Notes: a model not told the origin generated them from the letters alone. DNA of 64,000 nucleotides from Kordiimonas gwangyangensis DSM 19435 = JCM 12864 (GCF_000375545.1 NZ_AQXF01000005.1:1-64000); one strand, 5' to 3'; numbered from the stretch's first letter, positions 53,341 through 62,357 are shown. Made by a program: numbers and translations.

Positions 53341-54585
53341 TCACTCCTCGCTATTGTAGGTTATCACCAGATTCCAGGGGAAATTGCCATTGAAGGTCAT
53401 CTTGCCCACTGGTTTCGGCACCCGTTTGAGAAGTGCGATGAAAATCTCCTCCATCATCACATCAGCGATGGCGGCACCAACGCAGTAATGGAAGTGGTAG
53501 CCATAGATGAGATACACATCGCGGGACCGGTTCGGGTTGAATTCATAAGGCTTCACGATGCGGCGGCTATCAAGCATCGCAGACATGCCGGAGATATAGA
53601 CCATGCGGCCTTTTTTGATTTTGTAGGTCTTGGTGCTGCCGATGCCGATTTCCTGATCCTCCGGCACAGTGCGCCATAGACCGGGCAGGATATAGCTTAT
53701 GCGCAGCGCTTCCTTCACCACATGCAACATGCCGGTTCGGTCGCCGGCGCCCGCAGCCTCAAGCCCAAAGCGGTAACCGTCCTTGTTATGCAGGATGGTG
53801 TCGAAGGCGTGGCCGTTCGCCAGCGTATTGGTAGGCAGATAGCCCATGATCATACCCATGAGGTAGGATCGCAGATGTTGGTCATCGACAATCTTTTGCG
53901 CGTGGCAGCGACCAATGATTGTTGTGTCCGGCAGCGGGTTCTTGTGTGCTGCGGCAATCGCCTCATCAATCACTTTCCAGACAATGGAAATGGCCTGCTG
54001 CGCGCTTTCCACCACCTTGGGCGCGAGGGACTGCGATCCGAACAGGAACCCGGCCACATGCATACAGCCGTCAAAGAAACTTTGTTTATCCTCTTCAGGG
54101 ATGGGAACGCCATAATACCGCTCAATCACAGCTTCCGTGACGGGTACCATCAGGCCCTGGATCGCATCGATGCGCCCACCGGCCTTTTTAAGCTCCTCCT
54201 CGCTCACCTCACGCGCAATCTGGCGCACGAAGTCGAGGTCGCTCATGCGCCATAGCTCCTTCACCTGCTTCAGAGTTTCCCAGTAAGCAGGGGTATCCTT
54301 CATGGCGAGAAGGAAGGTGGGGTTCCAGTCCAGATAGTTCACCTGCCGCTGGTACGGCACCGGAAAATCATTCTGGCGCTGAAACACTTCCTGCACATTG
54401 TCGAAACTGGTGACAATCACGGTGTTGGTAAATGGAAAGCGAAAAACTGGCGCCAATTTACGCAAAATCCCGAATGTGAACGGGATAAGCTGCCGCACAA
54501 GCAGAGTAGTGAAAAATTGGGCAATAGGTCCCGGACGGGTATCATCCAGGCTGAACTTGTTACCGCTGTCGGCTTGAGGTGCCAT
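53341..54585 (-). CDS. Atypical cytochrome P450
   Basis: 414-residue P450-fold protein. The ExxR motif is E292-A-L-R295. The heme-thiolate loop is YGYHFHYCVG with Cys368, where a His-rich stretch replaces the usual FGxGxHxC. The I-helix region (GMIMGYLPTNTLANG, 244-258) lacks the usual acid-Thr oxygen-activation pair. P450s of this sort (CYP74, prostacyclin synthase, the P450 part of fungal Ppo proteins) rearrange peroxides without NADPH or O2. That fits the neighbouring peroxidase and lipase and the absence of ferredoxin genes. The ATG at 54585 has AGAGGGGG upstream; the longer frame was rejected. Confidence 0.88.
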   Translation of the reverse strand: MAPQADSGNKFSLDDTRPGPIAQFFTTLLVRQLIPFTFGILRKLAPVFRFPFTNTVIVTSFDNVQEVFQRQNDFPVPYQRQVNYLDWNPTFLLAMKDTPAYWETLKQVKELWRMSDLDFVRQIAREVSEEELKKAGGRIDAIQGLMVPVTEAVIERYYGVPIPEEDKQSFFDGCMHVAGFLFGSQSLAPKVVESAQQAISIVWKVIDEAIAAAHKNPLPDTTIIGRCHAQKIVDDQHLRSYLMGMIMGYLPTNTLANGHAFDTILHNKDGYRFGLEAAGAGDRTGMLHVVKEALRISYILPGLWRTVPEDQEIGIGSTKTYKIKKGRMVYISGMSAMLDSRRIVKPYEFNPNRSRDVYLIYGYHFHYCVGAAIADVMMEEIFIALLKRVPKPVGKMTFNGNFPWNLVITYNSEE

Positions 54586-54707
54586 ATGTTCCCCCTCTTT
54601 TGCATATGCATGCAACGCCCCCGCCCCCAGGGATATGTGTAACACCCACTGGTTGAGAGTACCCAAGGCCTGAGTTACTGTCCAGTGTCCATTAACTATG
54701 TTTGAGG

Positions 54708-55574
54708 TTATATCTTTGTGACAGCCAGATAGTCGGCTGTGGCTTTGTAGCCAGAAGCAAACAGCTGATCGAACCCATCATCAGACAGCGTAAGGTCTGT
54801 GGCATGGAAGCCCAGGTCGTCAATCAACACACTACGCGCCACAAGCGCAGGGTCTTGCATAAAGTCGATCGTCTGCGCTTTCAGGAGTGCTGCGAAAAGG
54901 CTTTTGGCAAAGCTGAACATACCATCAATGGGCCTTGAGGGCGTTGCCGCATTCCGGAAACAGAAGCCAAGGGTTTGACCCGCCCCCGCGCCAAGGCCAT
55001 CGAATGCGTCAATGGGGTAGTTATAGACCGTACCACCATCCACATAGATGTTGTTATCCGGCTTGCCATCAGGAAACTGCCATGCTGAATACATCAGCGG
55101 GATAGACATGGAAGCCCGCACGGCCCCCACAACCGAAGTATCTGGCGTACATTCCGCAGAAAATTCACGGGTATTACAGGACGTGAGATCTGTCGCAAAA
55201 ACTTTGAGGTCACGCGCACCGCTCGCGGCAAGACCATTGAAAGTGACATCAGCAGGCAGGCCCGCATTTGTCACCTGTGCCTCGATCCAGTTATAAAGCA
55301 CATCGCCTTTATATAAGCCGTAGTGCGTAGCGAGGCGTAGTGGGTTTGGGCTGTCTTCCAATGTCTCGAAGTGGATTGACTTGAGTGCGGACGCCAGCCC
55401 CTCCGATGTTGCGCCCATGCTGACCAGAAGTGCGGCAAATGCGCCGGCAGACGCACCGGCCACCCGCCGCACCGAGGTGAGCAGCCTCTGTTCCTCTAGC
55501 GCTTTCAGCGCGCCCGCAAAAGCGATACCGCGCACACCGCCACCCTCGAACACCAGATTATCAAACGCCGTCAT
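54708..55574 (-). CDS. Patatin-like phospholipase
   Basis: 288-residue lipid acyl hydrolase: oxyanion loop EGGGVRG at 10-16, nucleophile Ser42 in GASAG, and catalytic Asp179 in YVDGG. It should release free fatty acids from membrane phospholipids; there is no signal peptide. It overlaps the 7TM-GGDEF gene by 14 nt and is followed 122 nt later by the P450 gene on the same strand. It could supply fatty acids to the peroxidase/P450 enzymes downstream. Confidence 0.92.
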   Translation of the reverse strand: MTAFDNLVFEGGGVRGIAFAGALKALEEQRLLTSVRRVAGASAGAFAALLVSMGATSEGLASALKSIHFETLEDSPNPLRLATHYGLYKGDVLYNWIEAQVTNAGLPADVTFNGLAASGARDLKVFATDLTSCNTREFSAECTPDTSVVGAVRASMSIPLMYSAWQFPDGKPDNNIYVDGGTVYNYPIDAFDGLGAGAGQTLGFCFRNAATPSRPIDGMFSFAKSLFAALLKAQTIDFMQDPALVARSVLIDDLGFHATDLTLSDDGFDQLFASGYKATADYLAVTKI

Positions 55575-57234
55575 GAAATACCGTTACCCGGTTGCGACCG
55601 GTATTTTTGGCGTGGTAGAGCGCCTTGTCGCCCGCATCAAAAAATTCTGCGGCGTCGGAGAATTCGCCGTCCTGCCGACTGACGACTCCGATACTGATAG
55701 TCACCCCCTCAAACGGCACATCTTCACTGGCACGTTCCCGCAGCCGCTCTGCCAGCACGCAGGCTTCTTCAAGGCCAGTGCGCGGCAACAGTACGGCAAA
55801 CTCCTCACCGCCATAGCGGAACGCAACGCCAGGGCGGCGGATCTGTTTCTTGAGCACAAGCGCAAGTTCGATCAGCACCCTGTCCCCTACCGCGTGGCCG
55901 TGCCGGTCGTTGAAATCCTTGAAGTGGTCAACGTCCATCACCAGAAGGGAAAGTTCCGCTTCCGGCCGGTCACTGACCTGAAACTCCTCTTCCAGCTCTT
56001 CATCAAAATGCCGCCTGTTGGCAAGGCCCGTGAGGCCGTCATAATTGGACTGGATGCGCAACTCCCGCACCCGCACGCCAAGCGCGACAGACAGGAAGAC
56101 AAACTCGAAAAACGAACCAACCTGAAAGCCGTAATGGGTGATGAAATTATGCGGCAGGATGGCAAAGACCTTGAGAAGGTACAGTAGCAGCCCGCCAAGG
56201 AATACGGACCATGCCCAAAGATAGTAGCGCGCTGCAGCCTCGCCGCGCAGGTGGGCGACGACGCCCATGGATATGACCAGCACAAGCGCGAGCAGCAGAA
56301 ATACCGCCAGTGGCTTGACCAGAATACCGTAGCCCAGCACCGGTACCGCGAGCAGCACGCCACCCAGTACCAGTTGTAGCAAAGTCACCGCCCGATAGAG
56401 GAAGTAGGATAGCTTGCGAATACCCAGAAGCGAGCGGCAGAACTGAAGCAGGAAAATGATGGATAGCGTTAGAAGGACGGGCCGGCTGAGCTGGCCGAAC
56501 TCGGGGGCTTCGGGCCATAAGTATTGGAACGCAAAGCCGTTGAACGCCAGCATGTAGCTGCTGTAGCTGATGATATAGGTAAGGTAGTAAAGAAGTGCTA
56601 CCTGCCGGTCCATCAGATACAGGAGCGAAATGCACAGCGCCAGCAGCATGAAACCGCCAAAATAGGCGCCGAATATGAGATATTCGAGCTCAATTTCAGG
56701 CACCAAAGTGCGGTCGCCAAAAAGGCTCAGCCCGATATTTATGGGGCCCTTCGAGCGCACCCGTACATATACCGTCTGCTCTTCCTCAGGCATAAGGCTG
56801 AGAGGAAACAGGAAGTCCCGGTGTTCTATTGCGCGGGTTGTGAACGGATGACGGTTGCCTGTTTTCCATGAACGAACAAGCTCATCACCCGAAAACACCC
56901 AAACTTCAACATGGTCGAGAAGTGGGTAGTCGAGCTTCACGATAACATTGTGAAGGTCAGCGTCATTGTTGGTCAGCGAAAACCGTACCCACCAGTCAGA
57001 AGTGGAGAAACCATAATTTGCAGTGCCCGCATCCAGACGCTTGAACCGGGCATTAAATGCCTCGTCTTGCAGGTCTTTCTCACCGAACTGACTGTCCGGA
57101 TCTTCCATCACTGCCAGATAGGGGGTCAGGTCTACTTTTGTCGGCAAAGCCTCGAGCTCAAGCCCTGGCGCCGCATGCACCAAAGGTGAAATGCACAGCA
57201 GAACAACCCAAAAAAATGCTTTTGTCAGTTTCAC
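55561..57234 (-). CDS. 7TMR-DISM diguanylate cyclase
   Basis: 557-residue protein: signal peptide (residues 1-21), periplasmic 7TMR-DISMED2 beta-sandwich of about 30-165 (NYGFSTSDWWVRFSLTNND), seven TM helices of about 180-380, and a C-terminal GGDEF domain with RYGGEEFAVLLP near residue 475 and SNYDGLTGLANRRHFDEELE before it. GGEEF is an active variant, so it should make c-di-GMP. The DISMED2 domain usually senses carbohydrate-like or lipid ligands. The GTG start has a weak SD. It heads the lipase-P450-peroxidase unit. Confidence 0.92.
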   Translation of the reverse strand: MKLTKAFFWVVLLCISPLVHAAPGLELEALPTKVDLTPYLAVMEDPDSQFGEKDLQDEAFNARFKRLDAGTANYGFSTSDWWVRFSLTNNDADLHNVIVKLDYPLLDHVEVWVFSGDELVRSWKTGNRHPFTTRAIEHRDFLFPLSLMPEEEQTVYVRVRSKGPINIGLSLFGDRTLVPEIELEYLIFGAYFGGFMLLALCISLLYLMDRQVALLYYLTYIISYSSYMLAFNGFAFQYLWPEAPEFGQLSRPVLLTLSIIFLLQFCRSLLGIRKLSYFLYRAVTLLQLVLGGVLLAVPVLGYGILVKPLAVFLLLALVLVISMGVVAHLRGEAAARYYLWAWSVFLGGLLLYLLKVFAILPHNFITHYGFQVGSFFEFVFLSVALGVRVRELRIQSNYDGLTGLANRRHFDEELEEEFQVSDRPEAELSLLVMDVDHFKDFNDRHGHAVGDRVLIELALVLKKQIRRPGVAFRYGGEEFAVLLPRTGLEEACVLAERLRERASEDVPFEGVTISIGVVSRQDGEFSDAAEFFDAGDKALYHAKNTGRNRVTVFHDGV

Positions 57235-57609
57235 AACAGTCTTAACCGATTAAGTGCCCATCCACATGGGCAGACCTCACCAAACTTGAAACCGACCTCA
57301 TCCGCAACGATGCCCCCATCGAGATCAATATCGGGCATGCTAGCAAATTAAACGGTAAAATCTGCAACTTTTTTAAGAGATTGCGCACGGTGTCACCCAA
57401 GAAGGTTCATAGTGTCAAGCCTCTTCGAATGGTGCATTGCGGAAACTTTACACGAACGATATTGTTTACCATCATCAAATTTCACGTTGAAAACGATCTT
57501 GAACTATACATGGCGCGTTGCTAGCCCTATGGTCTAGTCAGGTTGGTCACCGCCCATCAGAACAGCGGGATATTGAGAAGGAAATACGCGGCAACGCGGG
57601 GAACGTTCG
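57235..57609. other. Divergent intergenic region (cyclase / JmjC-like gene)
   Basis: 375 bp, more AT-rich than its surroundings near 57340-57520, expected to hold the promoters of both flanking genes. No palindrome or RNA was recognised. Confidence 0.45.
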
Positions 57610-58800
57610 ATGATTTTGCGGGAAGCACAGGACATTGTGTCCAAGTTGCTGATGCCGGTGCCATACGACACCTTCTTCAGCGACCATATGAGCAAAAAAC
57701 CTCTGGCACTGCTTGGGGACAATACCGGCAATCGCAGCCTGATCATCGGTGATGACCCAAGGGCCTCCATTCTGGCGGGCTTCGCGAAATACGCGACCGA
57801 ACTTACCTGCCATATCCGCACACCTGTTGCACCACCGCCGAAACCACGTCCCGTCGAAAGCGCGGCAGAATTCCATGAACTGATCAGGCAATACCATTCG
57901 CGCGGCTATACTGTACGCATCCCCGAGATGACGGACTTGTCGCCCGAGCTGGACCGCTTTACCCGCGCGCTTGAGTTTCTGGTCGGCAACCCGGTGGGCG
58001 TCGTCGCGTTCTGGAGCGCGACGGACGCTGAAGCGCCAGTACATTATGACGAAATCGATGTGATCGTGATCCAGCTTCTGGGGACCAAAAAATGGTTCAT
58101 TTCGGATGCGGAACCAATGCTTGCGAACACATGGAAAAGCCTTGGCGAGGCCGAGCCACCGCTTGGCCAGCACAGCATCTATGACGTCGGCCCCGGTGAC
58201 CTCCTGTATGTGCCGCGCGGCACACCGCACACTGTGCGCTCAACCGGAGAATCCCTCCACCTCGCGATCGGCTTTTTACCGGTAACGACCCGCGAGGCGA
58301 TCACGGCAGCGATCGACTATCTGTCAGACCTTGACCGGACACTCCGCATGAACCTTGGCAAACAAGCAGACAGTTACACGCGCAACATGGACGCCCGCAC
58401 AATCCTCGACCAGATCAGGTCAGGTGTTGCCAAGCTGCATCAGCACTGCCAATCCGACATTTTCATCCGGGATATGCTGGCGCACCGCCATTCACGCATG
58501 CTGCATGACCTGCCCCCCCTGCCCCGCCCCGAGATGGGCACGGCACCGATCACGGTAAGCAGCAAAGTGCGTCACCATCCACTGGCGATGGCGCGACTTA
58601 ATGTGACTGCAGAAAACCTCGACTTCCGCCAACCCGGCGACCAGATTGTTATCCACCGCAGCGTTGAACAGCAGATGCGCTTTATCAAAGACACACCTGA
58701 GTTCCGCGTTGCCGACATTCCGGGCGACGTAGGTGACGACATCCGTGTCGCGCTTACCTCGCGCCTCGTCTCAAGCGGTTTTCTGGAAATCGTGCAATAA
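57610..58800 (+). CDS. JmjC/cupin_4-like Fe(II)/2-oxoglutarate oxygenase
   Basis: 396-residue protein. The cupin core has the Fe triad H145-x-D147 (APVHYDEIDVIVIQLLGTKK) and H207 (VPRGTPHTVRS), with KKWF strands between, as in bacterial ribosomal-oxygenase-like (RoxA/YcfD-type) JmjC proteins. The C-terminal 170 residues resemble the dimerisation and winged-helix parts of those enzymes but are divergent. Such enzymes hydroxylate protein or peptide side chains; the target here is unknown. GGGGAACG precedes the ATG. It stands alone. Confidence 0.85.
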   Translation: MILREAQDIVSKLLMPVPYDTFFSDHMSKKPLALLGDNTGNRSLIIGDDPRASILAGFAKYATELTCHIRTPVAPPPKPRPVESAAEFHELIRQYHSRGYTVRIPEMTDLSPELDRFTRALEFLVGNPVGVVAFWSATDAEAPVHYDEIDVIVIQLLGTKKWFISDAEPMLANTWKSLGEAEPPLGQHSIYDVGPGDLLYVPRGTPHTVRSTGESLHLAIGFLPVTTREAITAAIDYLSDLDRTLRMNLGKQADSYTRNMDARTILDQIRSGVAKLHQHCQSDIFIRDMLAHRHSRMLHDLPPLPRPEMGTAPITVSSKVRHHPLAMARLNVTAENLDFRQPGDQIVIHRSVEQQMRFIKDTPEFRVADIPGDVGDDIRVALTSRLVSSGFLEIVQ

Positions 58801-58801
58801 A

Positions 58802-58827
58802 AAGCCACGACCCGAGAGCCGTGGCTT
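58802..58827. terminator. Bidirectional terminator
   Basis: AAGCCACG pairs with CGTGGCTT across a 10-nt loop between convergent genes. The T run TTTTTATT follows on the minus strand, so it serves the lipoprotein gene best. Confidence 0.75.
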
Positions 58828-58846
58828 CAAACTCATATTTTGGGGT

Positions 58847-59368
58847 TTAGAGGCGTTCGCGCATGGTCTCCACAAGGCCGTGGGCTTCATAGAAAGCACC
58901 ACCATCCGGCTTCTCGCCTTCACCCATGACAATTTCCACGAAGGTAACCGTCGTTTCACGACCGCGATAGCGTGTCTCTGTCGTCACCGGCTCAATATAT
59001 GCCGGACGTGTGACCGTGCGGCAGGTCAGAATGCCGCATTCACGGTATGTGGTCGCATGCACACGCATGTGGGTAACCGCATGGGCATGGCCGTCTTCAC
59101 GCTCAATGTCCGTGTCGCGCTCAACCACTTCAAACCAGTCATACCCTTTCTCAAGGGTTAGCTCGGCGGCACGTAGCAATGCATAATCCCGCGCGAGGCC
59201 CGCATCATCGCCTTCTGTTTTGTAGGCAATGCGGTAACGGTTTTTCTCGAGCACACTCTCATAGTAACCAAAGTCACCCGGCTCATCGGCAGCCATATAG
59301 CGCGGGCCAGAAGACGCACAGGCCGTCAGCGCGCATGCCAGTGGCAGGGTTAAAATAAGCTTCTTCAT
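58847..59368 (-). CDS. CC0125/CC1285-type lipoprotein
   Basis: 173-residue lipoprotein: signal sequence MKKLILTLPLACALTACASS with lipobox LTAC, then RYRIAYKTEGDDAGLARDYA and LLRAAELTLEKGYDWFEVVE. This pattern is the hallmark of an alphaproteobacterial family of unknown function. It should be anchored in the outer membrane or periplasm. The ATG at 59368 has a perfect AGGAGG; a longer frame to 59512 has no basis. A Cys pair (YRECGILTCRT) may form a disulfide. Confidence 0.85.
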   Translation of the reverse strand: MKKLILTLPLACALTACASSGPRYMAADEPGDFGYYESVLEKNRYRIAYKTEGDDAGLARDYALLRAAELTLEKGYDWFEVVERDTDIEREDGHAHAVTHMRVHATTYRECGILTCRTVTRPAYIEPVTTETRYRGRETTVTFVEIVMGEGEKPDGGAFYEAHGLVETMRERL

Positions 59369-59513
59369 TTGAACCTCCTGAAAAGGCAGAAAATCTCTAA
59401 CAGTTTGAAGCTTAGTCAGGCGCAGGTGAAATCTCGATATGTGTGGGGCCTGGGTTTCATAAAGCCGTGATAAATTTTCGAAACGGGCCCGGCATACGGG
59501 CACCTTTCCCAAG

Positions 59514-60212
59514 TCATGGCTCGATGAGTTCCATACGGTAGCCGATACCGGACTCTGTCACGATGTAGTCTGGGCTTGAAGGATCAGGCTCCACCTTCTC
59601 CCGCACCTGACTTACGTATACACGCAGGTACTGCATGTCGTCACCGTGTGCCGGCCCCCACACTTCGTGGAGGATTTGCCTGTGAGTCAGCATCTTGCCC
59701 CGGTGCACAAGGAAGTAGCGCAGCAGGTCATATTCCTTCGGCGTGAAGTCCACCCGCGCGTCATCAATCAGCACTTCGTGGCGTACGAGGTCCATCTTGA
59801 TGCGGCCGTTCACCAGGATAGGCTCGCCCGCTTCTTGCGTCGCGGCCTTGCGCAGGTTCGCGGTGATACGGGCCAACAGCACATCAGGGTTAAACGGCTT
59901 GGTGACATAATCATCCGCGCCAAGACCAAAAGCCTCAATCATCTCTTTGTCGCCGTCACGCACCGAACACACAATGATCGGCACCTGCGACCATTCGCGG
60001 ATCTGTGCAATCACGTCCTTGCCGTCCATATCCGGCAGGCCAAGGTCAAGAAGGATAAGGTCTGGCTTCAGTGATGCTGTCAAACGCACAGCCTCACCGC
60101 CTTTTTCAGCATCCTCACATTTCAGATCATTGGCCTCGAGCGAGATTTTCAGCAGTTTCCGGATCTGCGGCTCGTCATCCACCACCAGAATGGTGCTTTT
60201 CTTCTGCTTCAT
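59514..60212 (-). CDS. KdpE-like OmpR-family response regulator
   Basis: 232-residue response regulator. The receiver domain has the acidic pair D12-D13, phospho-acceptor D56 (LILLDLGLPD) and switch Lys in TKPFNP. The C-terminal winged helix is of OmpR type (VDFTPKEYDLLRYFLVHRGK, HRQILHEVWGPAHGDDMQYL). The latter phrase is typical of KdpE, the potassium-transport regulator. No kdpD or kdpFABC gene is next to it, so it either acts at a distance or is a KdpE paralogue with another kinase. Confidence 0.88.
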   Translation of the reverse strand: MKQKKSTILVVDDEPQIRKLLKISLEANDLKCEDAEKGGEAVRLTASLKPDLILLDLGLPDMDGKDVIAQIREWSQVPIIVCSVRDGDKEMIEAFGLGADDYVTKPFNPDVLLARITANLRKAATQEAGEPILVNGRIKMDLVRHEVLIDDARVDFTPKEYDLLRYFLVHRGKMLTHRQILHEVWGPAHGDDMQYLRVYVSQVREKVEPDPSSPDYIVTESGIGYRMELIEP

Positions 60213-60308
60213 CAGCGTTTGCCCCCTAATACAAATAGCCAGATGGCCCGTTAAATAATATTTCAGTTTGTCCGCAACTATGCTGCAAAAAACAGCATAG
60301 TCCTAGTT

Positions 60309-61097
60309 TTATGCACGCCAGTCTGGCACCGCAGCGCGTTTCATGCCGGGAGAATAATCCAGCTCGCCACTGGGCGCGAGCGCACCACCGTTTGAGCTTG
60401 CCGCTACAAGAGCGGCAAAAATGCGGCGCTGTGCGCTTGCATAGAGCATAAATTCAGGGTGCCACTGCACGCCCACCACAAAATGCGCCGGGTCACGACC
60501 TTCGATCGCCTGGATCATGCCAAACTCTTCATCGTGCGCAGTCGCCCGGAGGCCTGCACCAAGCTCATGCACTGCTTGGTGGTGTAGGCTGTTCACCCAC
60601 ACACTCTCCTCATTGTCCATCAGGCCAGCGAGCATACCGCCACGATCAAGGCATACCTTGCGGCGAACAAAGATTTTACCGAACGTACTTTCAGTGGGCA
60701 GGAACCCTTCAAACACGGAGGGCACATCCTGATGCAGCGAGCCACCACGCGCCACGTTGATCATTTGCGCACCGCGGCAAATACCCAGCAGGGGCAGCTT
60801 GGACGCGTACGCCATTTCCACACATTCCTGCTCCAGCCGGTCACGGTAGGGGTCAAGGCCCGTGCTGGCCATATTGTCCTGACCGTAGAGGGTCGGGTCA
60901 ATGTCCGCCCCGCCTGAGATAACGAGGCCCTGCAGCTTCGGTGTCTTCAGCAAATTATGTTTGGGGCTGATGCGCATCGGGCGACCACCGGCAAGCCACA
61001 CACCGTAGCTAATGGCTGTGTATGCCAGCACATTCGCACGCGCGCCTGTCGTGATGCCAATCAACGGCCTGCCATGTTTTTCCTGCACAACTGTCAT
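60309..61097 (-). CDS. Class I glutamine amidotransferase-like hydrolase (peptidase C26)
   Basis: 262-residue protein: LVISGGADIDPTLYG, nucleophile C107 in LLGICRGAQMINVARGG and catalytic His-Glu in VGVQWHPEFM near residue 212. The layout is that of gamma-Glu-GABA hydrolase (PuuD) relatives. The ATG at 61097 overlaps the stop of the amidoligase gene (TGATG); a GTG one codon earlier is possible. Together the two proteins probably make and edit or hydrolyse gamma-glutamyl-type amides. Confidence 0.9.
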   Translation of the reverse strand: MTVVQEKHGRPLIGITTGARANVLAYTAISYGVWLAGGRPMRISPKHNLLKTPKLQGLVISGGADIDPTLYGQDNMASTGLDPYRDRLEQECVEMAYASKLPLLGICRGAQMINVARGGSLHQDVPSVFEGFLPTESTFGKIFVRRKVCLDRGGMLAGLMDNEESVWVNSLHHQAVHELGAGLRATAHDEEFGMIQAIEGRDPAHFVVGVQWHPEFMLYASAQRRIFAALVAASSNGGALAPSGELDYSPGMKRAAVPDWRA

Positions 61098-62125
61098 CAC
61101 GCCCCCTCCGGTAGCGCGACCTCTTCGCGGGCGCCATCATGCGCCGCTTCACGCATATGCGTGATAAACGACACGGGTGATGCTTGCCGCTCGGCGCGCA
61201 GGCGCTCAAGACGGTCCTCATTCTGTGCTAGTTCCTCAACCAGCAACCAGCGTTGCCATTCGGTCATCAAGGACCAATCGCTGCGTGACAGCTCGCAGTT
61301 CGGCAACCGGTAATGGTAGGTTGGCCGCGCATTGATCTTCTCTTCTGAACCATAGAGATCGCGTACGAGCTTACTATCAAGCTCCGCAAACAGCGGCAGC
61401 ATGTCGAGCGCCTTGTTCCGGCTGGTGTTGAACCGGTGATAGTCCCGGATCAAGGTCGGGAGGTCAGGCGCGTAGCCATCGGCAAGGATATGGTCGAGGT
61501 ATTCCTCACTATAGGGCTCGATAAACGGGGTAATGCGGCGCGACATATCAACGTTATGCAGCTCCTTCAGGAGCGGATAGAGAAGCGCAAATGCCTGAAT
61601 GTGGGTAAGCAGACTTTTCGCCGAAAGCGACACCGCCCGTGGGTTGATATGCAAACCGAACGCATGATGGAAGGATGCCTGCGTGTCTTTGGCATTCTCA
61701 TAAAAAAGCGCTTCACGTAGGCGGTCCAGCTCCTCAATTTCTTCAATCAACACTGGGGGCGCGACGATCTCAAGCGGTGCAATCTTTTCGCTGATGGTGG
61801 TCACCACATCGCTGGCCGCATCGGCCGTCTTTTTCAGGAAACGCTCAAACGCGTCGGTGGGATCGAGCGTTTCATACTCCATGCCCGACACAAGATTTTT
61901 CACGGGCTCTGCATCGATTTCCAGCCTGAAGGTGCCGAATTGGGTGTCGGTGACCTGCCACTCAGCCTTGGAACATTCTTCAGCTTCGCCGCCAAAAAGG
62001 TCACGCACAATTTCAGCCGTACGCCAGAGGGGGACACCGGCGTATTCGATTTCAAAGCCAACCGTGCGCGCGGATCCATCGTCCGTACGCAGCGCAGGTT
62101 GGAATTTGTTCGATACTCGTTTCAC
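61097..62125 (-). CDS. Putative amidoligase (glutamine-synthetase-like fold)
   Basis: 342-residue protein: RTVGFEIEYAGVPLW (metal-binding E-x-E motif near residue 24), TFRLEIDAEPVK near residue 66, SFHHAFGLHINPRAVSLSAK near residue 155 and IEPYSEEYLDHI. This is the COG/Pfam 'amidoligase enzyme' pattern, distantly related to glutamate-cysteine ligases and glutamine synthetase, which forms amide bonds with ATP. The GTG start at 62125 with AAGGA seven nt upstream is favoured over upstream ATGs. It is coupled to the amidotransferase gene, a known genome pairing for this family. The substrate is unknown. Confidence 0.85.
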   Translation of the reverse strand: MKRVSNKFQPALRTDDGSARTVGFEIEYAGVPLWRTAEIVRDLFGGEAEECSKAEWQVTDTQFGTFRLEIDAEPVKNLVSGMEYETLDPTDAFERFLKKTADAASDVVTTISEKIAPLEIVAPPVLIEEIEELDRLREALFYENAKDTQASFHHAFGLHINPRAVSLSAKSLLTHIQAFALLYPLLKELHNVDMSRRITPFIEPYSEEYLDHILADGYAPDLPTLIRDYHRFNTSRNKALDMLPLFAELDSKLVRDLYGSEEKINARPTYHYRLPNCELSRSDWSLMTEWQRWLLVEELAQNEDRLERLRAERQASPVSFITHMREAAHDGAREEVALPEGA

Positions 62126-62357
62126 GGCCGTTTCCTTGCATTGACTTACGCTCTCAATATAGGAAGCCCTTGGTAAAATTGGCATTCTGCCTGACTGACG
62201 CCGCCATAAAAATTCCATAAAGATTAATGGTCAAGGTAGCAAAACATTAGGATTCCGGGCCGGACTTATAACTTTTTGATGCGTTCGCCCCACCCTCCGA
62301 TTTCACCCTTATGTCGCTCGTGATCATAGTGAAGCATCACTATTTGCGAGGATCAAC

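Noticed and set aside
59514-60212. Complete kdp potassium-transport locus
   Set aside because: Only the regulator-like gene is present; neighbours are a lipoprotein and an amidotransferase, with no kdpFABC or kdpD in the window.
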